From Favolaschia claudopus (Eukaryota > Basidiomycota > Agaricomycetes > Agaricales > Mycenaceae): a stretch of DNA of 64,000 bases. The notes beneath the pieces were generated by a model that saw nothing but the letters and a program-made list of their open reading frames with translations, was not told where the DNA came from and ran no database searches. Shown one piece after another: positions 42,993-54,693 of this stretch. The position numbers were made by a program, and so were the translations under genes. The stretch covers positions 1-64,000 of the forward strand of contig JAWWNJ010000276.1 of the NCBI GenBank assembly GCA_037176885.1, read 5' to 3'. Position 1 is the stretch's first letter; each line of letters begins with the position of its first letter.

Positions 42993-44246
42993 GTTCGTGG
43001 AGTTTTACCATAGTTTGACTGTACTAAGTCATAAATTTAATCAATAAACGGAACGACCTGATTGGTTTGTTGAAATACGGACTTGACTTCGATAGACGAC
43101 ATTGCGGGAAACGCCGGGTTTGCGATACGCTTCATCACGAGGGCGCGCAGATGCCAAAATGCCGTGGGAAATCACGCGGCAGGCGTCCGGAAGGCGTAGT
43201 AGGCATACGAAAAGCGGAGTACATAGGCGGTCGAACCGTAGAATAGGCGCTCAGCACCATCAATAGGCGTTGGCGAGCGCCTATGCTACTAAAGTTGTCG
43301 TGCCTCATAAATCACATAAATTGATGAACAAATACATAATAAGTCTCTTTATCTGCTTATATTTACGTTTTGATCAGTAAATATGTCACGTCACGGTAAA
43401 TCGCCGCATCGGCATCAAAATGCCATCAGCTGTCAATCTGTTGCCTGTTTAGGAAACAAGATCCAATAACGTCTGAAGTCTGCTTAAGAGCACGGCACAG
43501 CCTTTGACAGGAAACCACGTGCGCAGAGGCAGCCATATCGAGCTAGTCCGAAATGGCTCGCAAAGTGGCCGATTCCTCGATCTGGCTCGATGATTTGCTT
43601 GAGCAAATCAAGCTTAGTCTCACCAAGTCAGACTCTACAAGATTTATGATAGTCGATAAATCTATTATATAGAGTCTGAACTTGATGGCGTCTGTCATCC
43701 AAGACCTCGGATTCTGTGACACACGTGCGAGTTCACACGGTCGGATAAGGAAATGACACGTCGTTCGAAAAACTTGGCGGCCCAACTTGAGCCCGATAGG
43801 GAGCTTGTTGGCTGCATGGAGGGCTTGGAATCTCACATTAACATTTGGCGGGGCTCATATTTACTATTGTGAACCATCTGGGACTTTGGGCGGGGCCGTA
43901 ACCAGCACGTATCCCGAAGATACTATACTAATTCCATGAATCCAATATTACTTGATGAATATGGTCCCAAAACGTGAAATAGCACTGAATTGTGTCTATA
44001 TATGCTGGGCAGTCTTTGCGAGGCCTTCACAGTGGGTGGGGGAGAGAGAGATTCGGTTTATGGCACAAGCTATGCTACGTAGCTAAGAAGCCCGTCACAG
44101 TGGGTGGTCGCTGCGTACATACCACAGCACCGACGCGCATACGTGTCATTCCCCATTGGGGCGTGGGGAAATGCACATGATGTTACAACTGTGACAAAAC
44201 CGAGGTCCGGGTCGGGTTGCGGAACAAAGTCGGTGGTCCTATCCTA
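42993..44246. other. no gene recognised
   Basis: AT-rich with short frames; AGGCGCT/AGCGCCT-type motifs recur at 43190-43290. Confidence 0.4.
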
Positions 44247-44713
44247 TAAGGTAGACGCCATCCACCCTCGACGAACATCACATGATATTGCCTTTTTCGG
44301 CGGACTTCAGTCAAACCCCTCCGTTCCATACCTTGTAGTGTGAATTGAGCAAAATCCCTCGACCAAATTCTGCATTTTGTTCCTATCTTTATTTATCTCA
44401 GTTGTGTCCAGATGATCTACGAGGTATTGAACGACTAGTTCCCGATTCAATGAGGCTGATGCCAAAGGTGACTTGAGAGTGACTCCGATTGTGACACAGG
44501 GTCACGGAAACTTATTTGTGAAACTCAGCCTCGGAAAGGCCAGCTATAGCCTTGGAATCTCGTTGGGTACTAAATAGCATGTATAAAATAAATTTGGTCG
44601 AGGGATTTTGCTCAATTCACACTACAAGGTATGGAACGGAGGGGTTTGACTGAAGTCCGCCGAAAAAGGCAATATCATGTGATGTTCGTCGAGGGTGGAT
44701 GGCGTCTACCTTA
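44247..44713. mobile_element. 467-bp hairpin element with 123-bp identical arms
   Basis: 44247-44369 and 44591-44713 are inverted copies without a mismatch that I could find, separated by 221 bp. The arms start AAGGTAGACGCCATCCACCC after TA and the flanks are TA on both sides, compatible with a TA-targeting foldback element. No coding capacity. A diverged half arm is at about 16718-16770. Confidence 0.8.
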
Positions 44714-45011
44714 CATGAAAACACAAGGATCAGCTCACGTGAAAAGTAACGTGACTTTGACACGAAACCACGGGACCATGTCGAGATGTCGCTGCCGGAT
44801 GTCGAGATGTTGCTCCCGGTTCCCACGAACCTTCCCGACGGCGCCGCGCACCGCGAGTGCAGCGAGCGGTAGTGCGGCGCCGAGGGCACGCAATCCAGCA
44901 AGAAAAAAACCCGCGGGGTTTGGGGCGGAGCCCCGACAAGCTGTGCACCAGCCGTAGGTAGGGACGCGAGCGCAGCGAGCCGGCCCTGCCGAAGGCGGGG
45001 TGCTTAAGCTT
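44713..45011 (+). repeat. GC-rich dispersed repeat, long form (A)
   Basis: About 300 bp, starting with an AC-rich head related to TACTTGAAAAGAGGGCCAGG and ending GGGGTGCTTAAGCTTGTA. The core alternates GAGTGCAGCGAGC, GGCGGAGCCCCGAC and GCGAGCGCAGCGAGCC palindrome-like words. Copies: 56220-56515 (-), 58993-59287 (+), a fragment at 62203-62279 (-). No coding capacity, no clear TIR. Confidence 0.7.
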
Positions 45012-45012
45012 G

Positions 45013-45230
45013 TACTTGAAAAGAGGGCCAGGCCATCAGTCTCGTGACTTTTGACAGAAAATCACGGGGTCAATGTCGAGATGTTGAGATCGTACTACAT
45101 AGACGTCGCGAGCGGAGCGAGCGCAGCGGGGTTTGGGGCGGCCAGCCCCAACAAGCTGTGTGACCGAACGGAGGGAGGTCGGCGAGCGCAGCGAGTCGGC
45201 CGTGCCGGAGGCAGGGAACTAAAGCTTGTA
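45013..45230 (+). repeat. GC-rich dispersed repeat, short form (B)
   Basis: Starts TACTTGAAAAGAGGGCCAGG, shares the head and the AAGCTTGTA tail with form A but has its own core (GCGAGCGGAGCGAGCGCAGC, GACCGAACGGAGGGAGGTCG). It abuts form A directly. The same A-B order recurs on the other strand at 61992-62279. Confidence 0.7.
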
Positions 45231-45401
45231 AATTAATATTGTAATTTACCTCGGTCACGTGACAGGTAAATTACCTATTTGTTACCTCTCCCCGAAGACG
45301 CGGTGTAATATACCACCAGCACCTTGCTCACATGACAAGAGACCTCTGTTACGGGTGTCCCTGTGGCCTCCACACCCTCAAGTATGGCTCATGGATGTAA
45401 A

Positions 45402-46406
45402 TAGCCTGTTTGCGATGCAGCCATTGGATGGCTAATGGCTGAACAAGCGTCCAAATTCCGGCGTATTGTCAAAAGATACCCCCAGTCTGAGTATCCGAAT
45501 TTTATTCCAGGCAGCTCTTCTTGACTTCTACATAAAAGTTTAGCTCATCAAAGTTTCCTAATGCGGAAATCGATAGCCATTCAATGGCTCCAATGGGAGT
45601 ATATACTAGAAACGAAAACGAAAACGACTATATATAGAATAGCGTATAGATGGCCGGCGGTGCCCGTCGGCAGCAGGTTCAGAAACGAAAATGAAACAGT
45701 CGGCACGGAACAAGTCAAGGTCGGCTCTATGATGTCATCACGCCAAGGGTCACGTACATGCTTGCTCGATCGAAACGTTGAGCACCACTCAATCAAAACC
45801 CGTATATTGTTTCCAAAACGGCTGTATGTTGGTTCCGATGCTCCGCTTTTGTACTCGCAGCTACCAAAAGTACCCGAAATTGCCGTTTTTCCCCGCAAAT
45901 TGATATGCTCGTGCAACTTAGCTGCTGCCGGCAGCCAACACAAATTAACCAAAATATAAAATAATAATATTTGTTTACTTTATGTAGTCCATTCTTGTTT
46001 CCTGTTTGCCTTTAGTGTTCGTCTATATCATGTTTGCCACGAATGGGTGTCGTAAAAAATTTCTATTTTATGATTCTGAAGTGCAGAGCGCACTGAGTCT
46101 TGCACTGAGTGATCTTCACTCTTAAATCAATTGATAATTTAGAGTGCTAAAGCACGCCGTGTGCGTGACCTGGTACAGCCACTCGGACACGTTCGGCAAG
46201 CACGATAGACCACGTACATTGTGACTGTGACATCAATCCAGTCCTTTCGGCTTCTTTGCCGTGTTGAAACCGGTCATTTTCGTTTCTGAATCCTCGCAAT
46301 TGATGGACTTGATGGCCTGGAAGGCCGCCTGATCAATATCAGCTAGCCGCGTTTTCGTTTTCGATTTTCGTTCATACCGCTCCAATGGCTCTTCGCAAAC
46401 CCTCTA
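45402..46406 (-). mobile_element. MITE, TAGAGGG/TAGCCTG family, split by another element
   Basis: The two halves (45402-45596 and 46379-46406) together match the 212-bp copy in inverse orientation. They are separated by a 782-bp insertion and a 10-bp duplication. Confidence 0.8.
45597..46378. mobile_element. Mutator-like element with 10-bp target duplication, nested in a MITE
   Basis: GCTCCAATGG lies on both sides (45587-45596, 46379-46388) and is present once in other copies of the host MITE. Imperfect TIRs: AGAAACGAAAACGAAAACG near the left end against inverted CGTTTTCGTTTTCG at the right. Interior 782 bp, without recognised gene. Confidence 0.8.
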
Positions 46407-47281
46407 ATATCTCGAGATTCTCACCTCTTCACCGACGTCCGATCATCCGAAAGTGGGTGTAGGACACGATCAATTTGCGATCAATGATAAGTCAAATCTT
46501 GCGCCAGATTATTTCTTGAACTTCTTCGGTCTGTTGTAAAACCTGGTTATCATGCTCGCGAAAGTCACCCAATTGTAGGTACAGACCCAGCGAGAAAATT
46601 TTGAGAAAAACGACGGGAAAACGGTGGAAATTAGCAGGATCACGTAATCACGTGATAATGGTAAATTACCACGTAAATTACATTTGTTACACCGGCCAAA
46701 ATTTTCGTGGGTAAATTACCGACTTTGTTGTACCCCTGGGAGTTTGTTCCGCAACCCTACGGGTCGAACCCCGCCAACAATTTCAGACTAAATCAAGCTA
46801 TATAAAGTGCCCATCGAGCGACATCGAGCTCTATGTAGGGGTCGCCCATTCCCTCGCCCCAGCATCCTCACCGTCCTCACGCCGCCCCGCCTCACGGTAC
46901 CGCCGCCCCGCCCCGCCAGCCTACATCACTTCCATTCAAAGGGCGCCGCCTTGGTCTTGATTTGTGTACGAAAAACTGTCGATAGATCGCATTCAGTTTG
47001 CAGAAAGCACAAAGCACTGGAGGGGAACTCACCAGGAAACTCTTCACGCGAATCATTTATCGTAGCAGTTGCAATCCGATCGAAAATATCATCTACAGGG
47101 ATTCATGAGCATGGATCCATCGGAAATCTTTTCACATACATATAAGCCGTGTAATGTTGTAATCCTCTTGATAGCATGATTAAAGCGCGTTAACTGAAAC
47201 CAAGTCAATAGTGGTGCATCAAATTAAAATGGGAACATAACACACTTCGTATCGTTCTGTGTTTTAATTTGCGAAATCTGG
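46407..47281. other. no gene recognised
   Basis: Downstream region of the CACTA-type companion gene; frames here are short or low-complexity. Confidence 0.4.
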
Positions 47282-49532
47282 CTAGAACGTAAGCATAGTT
47301 TTTGAGAGAATGTGACGGCAACGCACCGTTGTCGCTGCGCCAGCTGCAGACTGTTTTGCGGCCTTCTTGGCTTTGTTACGTTCAGTACTGAGACGAGTCC
47401 ATTTCTTGCAATACATCAGACACATAGAAAGAGACGAAGTAGAACTGTACAAACCAGGCGCTCTTCCTCGGATAAGTCCGCAAAAAATCTGGTCAAATTC
47501 TTGAGAGGTGACTGCATCATGAGTCTTCAGGTAGTCTTGATAGAATAGCGATCTGAATGTAAAGTCAGTTCGCCCCAGAGATTTTCCTAGCCTTGAAACG
47601 TACGCTGGGCTCAAAGAATCCTTATTAACCCGCTTCTTAGCCTTCTTCGACGTCGATGGTCCCGCTACCGAAGTTGACGCCGCTGGATGATTCCAGTAGC
47701 ATCCCTTGATTACAGAAACAATGACTGACCTTTGAGCCCTTCACTCCTAGCGGGAGGCCCCACTGGCGCTCCGAATACAATGTTTCTACGTCCGAGGACA
47801 GAGTGATCAGCCGTTCTTTATGGTGCGCGTGACATTTACTCACAAAGGATTGACCAGAGAAAGTGCGGGTTTTGTAGGTACCTGAATCCGAAGCGCAGTC
47901 AAACAAGACACCCGCAGCACAAGACAGATTGATGACTTACGACGACAATGGAGTGAGAGGCTGGAGTTACTTCAGGCACAGTTGGAGGAGCGTTGTTTGA
48001 AGAGGAAACCGATGAGGGTGCAAATAGAGTTGGAGGCGTGGAAGCGGCAGGCGGCCTAAGAGCAGTCGAAGACGTGGAAGTAGTCGAAGATGTCACAGCA
48101 GGGGGAGACAGAGGAATAGAATCATTTGAAGGTGTCGGTGGGGTGGTAGAAGGTATGGGAGCGATCGGTGTAGGGGCTGCGCCTCCTGCCGCAGAAAGTG
48201 TCGCGGATGGGGCAGTATTAGTGATGTTGACGAGAGTCTGGTCGGCGCCGGGAGCTCGTGTCGCGGCGGGATCACTCTCGGGAGAATCCAGCATATCAAC
48301 ATCAGGGTCGGGAGAAGCGATCCGTCGTTTCTGTGGCTGGGTTGATGGAATGAACGCAGTAGAAATCTTCCGTTTGCGTGTGGGGCGGGACGAAGCGACT
48401 GAGGATTTAGATGAGATTGAGGTAGGACCGGAGGCAGATGTCGAGGAAGAGGCGGAGGTAGATCCCGATGTCGAGCGAGAGATGGAGTCGTCATCGTCGT
48501 CATCGTCGTCGTCAGATTGGCTTGGGGAATCGTTTGAGCAGGTGCAGACGCAAGTGCATCCATCTCGTCCGAGGGTTACTGCCGCCGCCTTTTTCTTGAC
48601 ATTTTTTGAGTACCAGCTCGAATACGTCTGCGTAGCGAGACGTTCGACCTTCCAATGATCGTGGTAGAAGCGGAGAAGCGGGTGGGCCTTATACATTTGC
48701 GCCCGGTGGTATGTGATTATCGTCAGAGAGGCTGAGCCCCAGGTTTTCGGAAGATCTGCGGGGCTGACGCGCTGGATTTCGCGATAGACCGAGGTTTGTG
48801 TCGCTCGAATTGCTTGGGCCTCCTTGCCGGAAAGAATGGTGCCGTCCTCCTTCTCCAAATAGGTCGTCATCACATTGATATCTTCAGACATACGTTTGCC
48901 GCCGCGTGGCTCTGGTACATCGTTTAGCCGTGTCGTTTTCTTCTTTTTCTGATTCGCTGCCTTGAAGTCCGCTTGATACCAGAACCGGACTTTTGGATAC
49001 AATTCTTGCTTTGGGAGGTCGGTAGAAAGCGCTGTAGACAGGGGAGAAGCAGATTCGGCGGGGGGTTGGGGTTGAGCTATAGAAGAAGAAAGCTGAGAAA
49101 AAGCAGTTCTAATATATATATTTCCGTTAGTACCATTCAAATCAAGGGAACGAGCTAATGACGCACTCGAGTGTTGCCAATTTTTCCTTCATCGTATTAT
49201 AAGCCTGAAAAAGAGTTGTGTAGGTTCCATTGATGTAGAGAAGGTCGTTGTGCAATGCAGAGGCGAGCTAAGAGAATTAGCAGTGGAAATGAGACCGAGC
49301 ATTAGCGTAAACACACCAAGCCCGGGAGTCCATTCGGCTGCATATTCCAGTCATAGAACGAGTTGTCTGTGGTATTAAATCCAGTGCCTGCTCCATAGTA
49401 GCCGTTTTGAAAGGAATCTGCGGGGTGGAAACCGCGATGCGTTAGCTGACTGGCACCAGCACGGCCGCCAGAAGAATTGAAATTTTGGTCCATTTCGGGG
49501 GCAAATGCCTCTATTGGAGATGTAGGAAACAT
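47282..49532 (-). CDS. Tnp2-companion protein of a CACTA-type element
   Basis: Exons 49532-49317, 49267-49167 and 49108-47941 join in phase (495 codons). Further exons down to about 47282 are likely (NPL/GQS-type pieces, then FTFRSLFYQDYLKTHDAVTS) but their splicing is unresolved. Residues about 73-105 are helical (LHNDLLYINGTYTTLFQAYN); later comes MSEDINVMTTYLEKEDGTIL and the conserved block LPKTWGSASLTIITYHRAQM, then HPLLRFYHDHWKVERLATQT. The C-terminal half is Ser/Thr/Pro low complexity with an acidic Asp run. This architecture is common next to basidiomycete Tnp2 or KDZ transposases; its role is not known. It lies just downstream of the Tnp2 gene on the same strand. Confidence 0.7.
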
Positions 49533-49758
49533 GCCCAACTAGAGAAACGAGGCCGCTAGCTGAGGCAGGGGTAGAAGATTGAGCGCGTCGGTGGTCGGTG
49601 GAAGGAAGAAGTAAAAGAAGGACGAGGACGCGCCCATGTGACTTCTGTCACAGAAAAGTCACCGCATCGGAGGTCTTTCGGTTGCTTGTGAAACAAATGA
49701 TTTGATATGGTCAGGCCTCAAAAATATCAGGCGAGGTAAATAAGAGAACAAAGGTGTG

Positions 49759-52019
49759 CTAGTTATCTTCATCTTCATCTTCGTCCTCCATTCCTGCCAT
49801 GCATTCAATGTCCAAACCCAGCTTTTCTGCGACAAAGTATTTGCCGGTTTCCTCAATCGGAATCATCACAACTCCTGCTCGTATCTGGGGGACCTGGATG
49901 ACTTGCAAGTTGTCGTCTCCAAAGTAGTCGCACTCAGCTACAGTTTGGAAGGATTTTGCGAGGAGGTCAGGATTTGGCGGTGAATATACCGAAATAAGAG
50001 CGAGAGTTTTAACTTGGCCGTTGATTGTAGCTTGAAAAAAAAACTGGACCTCGGCATACAGCGTGCTGTCGTCCTCACCTATGTACTATAATTTTCGAAC
50101 AATTAGTGGCTATACTTGTATGAACGAAGCAATTCTTACCTTGACATTACGAGCGATCCTCAATTGCAGCATTCTGCTCTCCTTCCAAACAGAGCGGACA
50201 ATCTGTCCATTTGGTAACGCCCATCTCGCGACACGCGACATCCATCCTTCCGCAGCCGGTACACCCTCGGCTTTCTCCAAATAATCCCTGATAGCGGTCC
50301 CATACTTCCCAGCAACAATCTGATGGTATTCGTCTCGCGCACGAAGGAGAATGTAGCCGTTTCCGAGATCTTCAGATCCTTGTGGAAGGGGCCGAGCGGG
50401 ATTTAGGGATGGGATGAGAAGGGTGAGGGCATTTAACTGACAGCGACGGTAACCGCGCTCAGCTAGATTGGCGTACGGGCTCGAGTGCTGTTTTATCTCT
50501 TCGCCCAAATTGCCAATGGTACGCTCCATTGTCCACTGGCTTCTATATCCACTGGGACCAATGCGAAGTGCCTCGGGAACGGCATGAAGTATGGCATGGA
50601 TACTCTGGCGACAGAAATGCAGACGCGAAGCTTTCCCTTGATAATACAAATCTTCGAAATCCTTTTCCGTTTTGCAAAGATGTTCGTGAGCTTCGAGGAA
50701 GTTGGAGAGAGGGATGGAACGTTCCCAAATGAGACGCACAGCACGAGCTAGTCTGCAGAGATGCAGCCAGTACTTCTCGGGGAGGATGTTGCGCAAAAGC
50801 GCAGGTCCAAGGACATAAAGATAGGTGAGATACTCTTGTGCTTTGTAGCCGCTGTTCATCTTCTCCGCAGGGTTTCCTGGGGGTTTGTCAAAGCAACCAG
50901 GAAGATGTTTGGCAGCGTCGGCGACGGCTGCACCGTGCTTCTCCCAAATCTCACCAGTTAAGACCGCCCAGTCCCAGGTTTTTCTATCATCATCCGAATC
51001 ACACTGCATAGTACCCCGCCAGAGCGAGAGGAAGAGATCTGGAAGGTTGAGTGCGTAGAGATGCATTGAATCTGAACCGAAGCATCTTGGAATCGGAAGA
51101 ATGCGATTCGAGGGGAGTCCGCTAAACACGCTAGGCTCCGAGATACCTGTATCACGACGTTGGTTCTGGTATTCGGTGGTCGATTTGGAGGAGAGAAGCG
51201 AATGTAGGCATTTGGAATATTCCGAGACATCGACAATGGGAAGATGTTTGCCGTCGACGTTGTCGTGATTGGAGCCATCAACGCCATAGTCCGAGGGTTT
51301 TTGAAGAGCGGGATAATAGTGATTGCATGGCGCCCCGGGCCGCCCAACATCCGTTTAAAACGATTAAACAGGTTTTTCTAAACGTTTACAACCGTTTCCG
51401 TTTGTTTTGCCCTCGGGCGCAAACGAAAACTAAAAGGTTGGAGCCTTAACCAGGAATGATGCCGCCAGGAAGGACACGACGCTTTTTGTAGCGGAGATCG
51501 GGCTGGGGGTCGCAAACAATCCAGAGGTAAATCCAGCAATCGGAATCCCTCATGGCGTAGAGCTTGGCACCATCGACTGTGAAGATAAGAAGCATATCTT
51601 TCTCCTGAATCGTCCCATCGAGAACGGCATGGAGGTAGCCTTGACCACAAAACAAGTCGTCGTGAGTCTCCACCACTCCACCATTCTCCCCCGCTGCCCG
51701 CAGAATTTCTGCTGTTTTCTCAGTTCGGTATCGCATTGCTGGAGCCCCTTCTTCCGTACGCCACAACGCCTGGAGCTGGGGTCCAAGAGAAAGTGCGGAA
51801 GGTCAACCGTGGAATTTTTGTTTCGCCGCCGCTGGCTGCGAGCTGTACGGGATTCCAACGTGATTCACCGCATTCGGGGCAGTTCTCCAGATCCTTGTAT
51901 GGGCCGGTATATAAATGGTTCACAGTATCAGGGGAGTCTAACACCATCACAGAGCAATCTGGTGCTGTTTGGAGGGCAAATTGCAAATTTTTCAGCGCAA
52001 AATCGCAAGTTAGGTACAC
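49759..52019 (-). pseudogene. Tnp2-family (CACTA-type) transposase, damaged
   Basis: N-terminal blocks: YTGPYKDLENCPECGESRWN (zinc-binding CxxC), then after a 1-nt shift near 51795 SLGPQLQALWRTEEGAPAMR, DDLFCGQGYLHAVLDGT and DMLLIFTVDGAKLYAMRDSD, then DCWIYLWIVCDPQPDLRYKK. At GGIIPG the gene is replaced by about 110 bp of unrelated DNA (51340-51448); the frame then resumes HYYPALQKPSDYGVDGSNHD, SVFSGLPSNRILPIPRCFGS, DSMHLYALNLPDLFLSLWRG, PAEKMNSGYKAQEYLTYLYV, ERSIPLSNFLEAHEHL, and RSQWTMERTIGNLGEEIKQH. A 54-nt intron (50139-50086) leads to the C-terminal domain (LALISVYSPPNPDLL) and a TAG at 49759-49761. Lost: about 70 codons between the two parts. The 5' end beyond 52019 is not found. Confidence 0.85.
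51340..51448. mobile_element. hAT-end remnant replacing part of the Tnp2 gene
   Basis: About 110 bp rich in AAACGTTTAAAC-type repeats and ending GGTTGGAGCCTTA, the same terminus as the hAT element at 27441-32250. The left terminus is absent. No 8-bp duplication can be shown, so it may be a deletion scar around a small hAT derivative. Confidence 0.5.
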
Positions 52020-52205
52020 ACAATTTTGGAAATTTCCGCAAAAATTTCGCGCTTTTCTTACCCTAGGTTAGGGTTACTCCGTTTTCTCTGAAATGAAAAT
52101 TTTACTTATAAACCCACCCGTGCTATCATTGTCGAGAACGGCACCGTATATCGTTCGGACATTTTTTTTGTTCACTTAGTGTACCAGAGTTAGGTCTCAG
52201 GGCGA
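52020..52205. repeat. diverged copy of part of the 12709-13244 element
   Basis: GTACACACAATTTTGG followed by TTTCGCG and ACCCTAGGTTAGGG with CTCTGAAATGAAAATTT matches 13060-13170. The ends of the element are not present. Confidence 0.5.
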
Positions 52206-52213
52206 CAGACGGG

Positions 52214-52556
52214 CAGGGCCTCGCTTAACTAACAGTTAGCTGGCTAGTGATGGCTAAATTAGTTAGTGATCGGCACCCATCAGCGGTCCCTAGTCGGTTC
52301 CCACGGGGCTTTACTGGGCTCGCTATATGTCGAATTTGGCTCGCTCACCTTCCCAACGACCTTGAGCGCGCACAGAGGAGTTTCTAGGAGTACATAGAAC
52401 ACTATTCCACACTTAAAATACCAAAATATTCTTCGAAACCAGGGAAATGGATTTGTCGACTGAGCCATCACTCAAAATTGCCATTTTAGTGAACTAAATA
52501 AATTTAGCCATCAAACTTAGCGATGCTAAGTCATGAGTCAGTTAAGCGAGGCCCTG
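52214..52556. mobile_element. hAT-type MITE, CAGGGCCTCGC family
   Basis: TIRs CAGGGCCTCGCTTAACT and inverted AGTTAAGCGAGGCCCTG. Flanks CAGACGGG and CAGAAGGG (52206-52213, 52557-52564) match 7 of 8 bases. CAGGG is a classic hAT terminus. 343 bp, no gene. Confidence 0.85.
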
Positions 52557-52575
52557 CAGAAGGGGCAGGAGTCGT

Positions 52576-54693
52576 CTAAATTGAGTGGTGTATGCACCAA
52601 ACAACGAGAATCGTCGCAAGATGAAGCGGTAGAAGAGGAGGGTTTTGACAGCGGCACGGAATTTGCTTCCGTTGATCGGTCCGGAGTCCGGTGATCAACT
52701 TTGATCCCCGCTGTCGAAGCTCGGCTCTCTTCTCATCCGCCACCATGTTCTCTGCGACAAGATTCCTCATCAGCGAGGCGTGCGCGTTGATCCTGGTTTG
52801 CTGCTCCTTGGAATACTTTCTATCCAACCAATTCTTGGGATTTCTGGATTTACCAACAGTCTGACCAGCGGCAATTAGTTTGCAAGAAGTTGGCGATATG
52901 AAGGATTGGGTTTTCCCTCGAGATCAAGGTATTCGCCGATCCATACATATCATCTCCGCATCCGTTGTTATTGATCTCTCTTTCCACAAACAGAGAATCT
53001 TGACCCGGTGGAAAATAAGCTTGCACTTTAACAGCAACGCTGGTTTCCGGTGGAATAACAACGCGATCTGTCGACCAGACATCTGCCTTACCTTGCCGAA
53101 GCTGTGATTTACGCTTCAGCTTCTGGTTTCGGCGATGAACTTTACCCTTGGGTCCTTGAGTTTCGCTTCCGAGGTGAGTTTTGACTTTGAAAGCATGTCC
53201 CTCATCGTCAACCATTGAAGACGTCGAAGTCTCGACTCTAAGTGTTCTATCGGAGTCTCCCAAGCGTAGGTAGGCCTTTCCTTCATTCCTAACAATGGAA
53301 ATCGAATATTGATCAGCAAAATCATTTTCCAGAATGAACGGAGTCGACATTCCCTCTACAACGTAAGCTTTTACAGTTATTTTCACTGGTCCATCCTCCG
53401 TGTGGAAGAACAGATCCAGGCTAACAAATCCCGAGATAGAAGACTTTCCAGTTACTTGAATCAGATTAATCTGATGACCGGATTTTATCTTCGGTGGGTT
53501 TGTTAAATTTTGCAGAGTTTTCCGTGAGATCAATGTGATGTCTGACCCCGAGTCTATAATGACAGGAATAAGATCAATATCCAAACCTCCGATTGTAGCG
53601 GTCGCTTGTGTTGCACTAGCACCAAGAAACGATGAACCAGATGGTCGCGCCATATGTTTCCGCAGTTCTATGAGCGGTTTGACTGCGGAAATCGGTGAGC
53701 CTACCACTCGATAATTCACAGCCTTGATATCTCGAGCTAACCGTCTTCTAGATTGTCGGTTCAGTGCAGATTTCGAATGAAACGTTGAACAAGCTTCAGG
53801 TATTGAGTGTGAGCGCAATTCCGAGTCATCCGATGCAATTGCCGTTGCCGATTCGTTCAAATTTCCGGATTTCTCCCCCACCCCAGGGCTGAGTTACTCG
53901 TTTCCTCGTCAAGAGGTAAGGATGATTCAGTAGTCTGGAGGGGTTCTTCAAAACCCTGCTGAGAAAGTCATCGGTACTTTCAATTGTTTCGGACTCAGAC
54001 TCCTCGTCACTTTCTAATCCATAATACAGATTATCGTATTCATCCTGTGCTTCACGATCGTCGCTGGTTGCACTCGCAAGGTTAGCAGGAGCAGCTCGGT
54101 TGCCCTTGAATGAATGTTTACATTCATTATCCCAGTGTTTACCGCTTCCACAGTGCCTACAAGGCCGAGCGCCTTTTGATTCCGGAGTAGCTCGTTTCGA
54201 GACATTCTTATCATCCTTGGGGAATTTGGGCTGCCCAAGATTTGCCGACCAACCAACTAAATTCACTCGAGCGGAGCGCGGAGCAAACCGTTGATTATCC
54301 CGTTCGCGTTCACGATCTTGGTAAGAATTTTCTCGTTCGTGCCTATCCAGTTGCATTAAGGCATCCGAATAGCGGCTTGGAACTCGACGGCAGTGCGATA
54401 CATCTGCGTGGTGAGAATGGTGTTCCAGGCTGAAGGTGCACCATCCATGACTTCCAACATAATTTCCGAATCGTCCATTGTGTAAACCATATTGAGCAGG
54501 TCGAGCTTGCGAATGAAAACTCACTCGGTGTTTCACGCGAATGTCCCGCATCACGGTAAGATGCTCGATTCGCTCTCCCTTTCTGACGGTCTAACCACTT
54601 ACGATTCAGGAAATAAGTTTGAAAGGCTTGACGTAAGGTATCCCAATTTCGTTCATGTCGGAACGGTAATCCAAATTTAAAGGCAGAGACCAA
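52576..54693 (-). pseudogene. Ty3/gypsy gag-protease remnant
   Basis: Gag: AFQTYFLNRKWLDRQKGRAN, then after a shift near 54535 IRKLDLLNMVYTMDDSEIML and SAWNTILTTQMYRTAVEFQA. After another shift near 54365 comes the CCHC knuckle CRHCGSGKHWDNECKH. A third shift in a G-run near 53880 leads to the protease: IIDSGSDITLISRKTL with the DSG active site, and FILENDFADQYSI. The 52576-52827 frame (DRKYSKEQQTRINAHASLMR) is the segment that normally links protease to reverse transcriptase; it ends there. No RT, integrase or LTR. At least three frameshifts, so inactive. Confidence 0.85.

Noticed and set aside
48093..48563. 156-aa ORF
   Set aside because: Shadow frame of the low-complexity Ser/Thr/Pro region of the Tnp2-companion gene.
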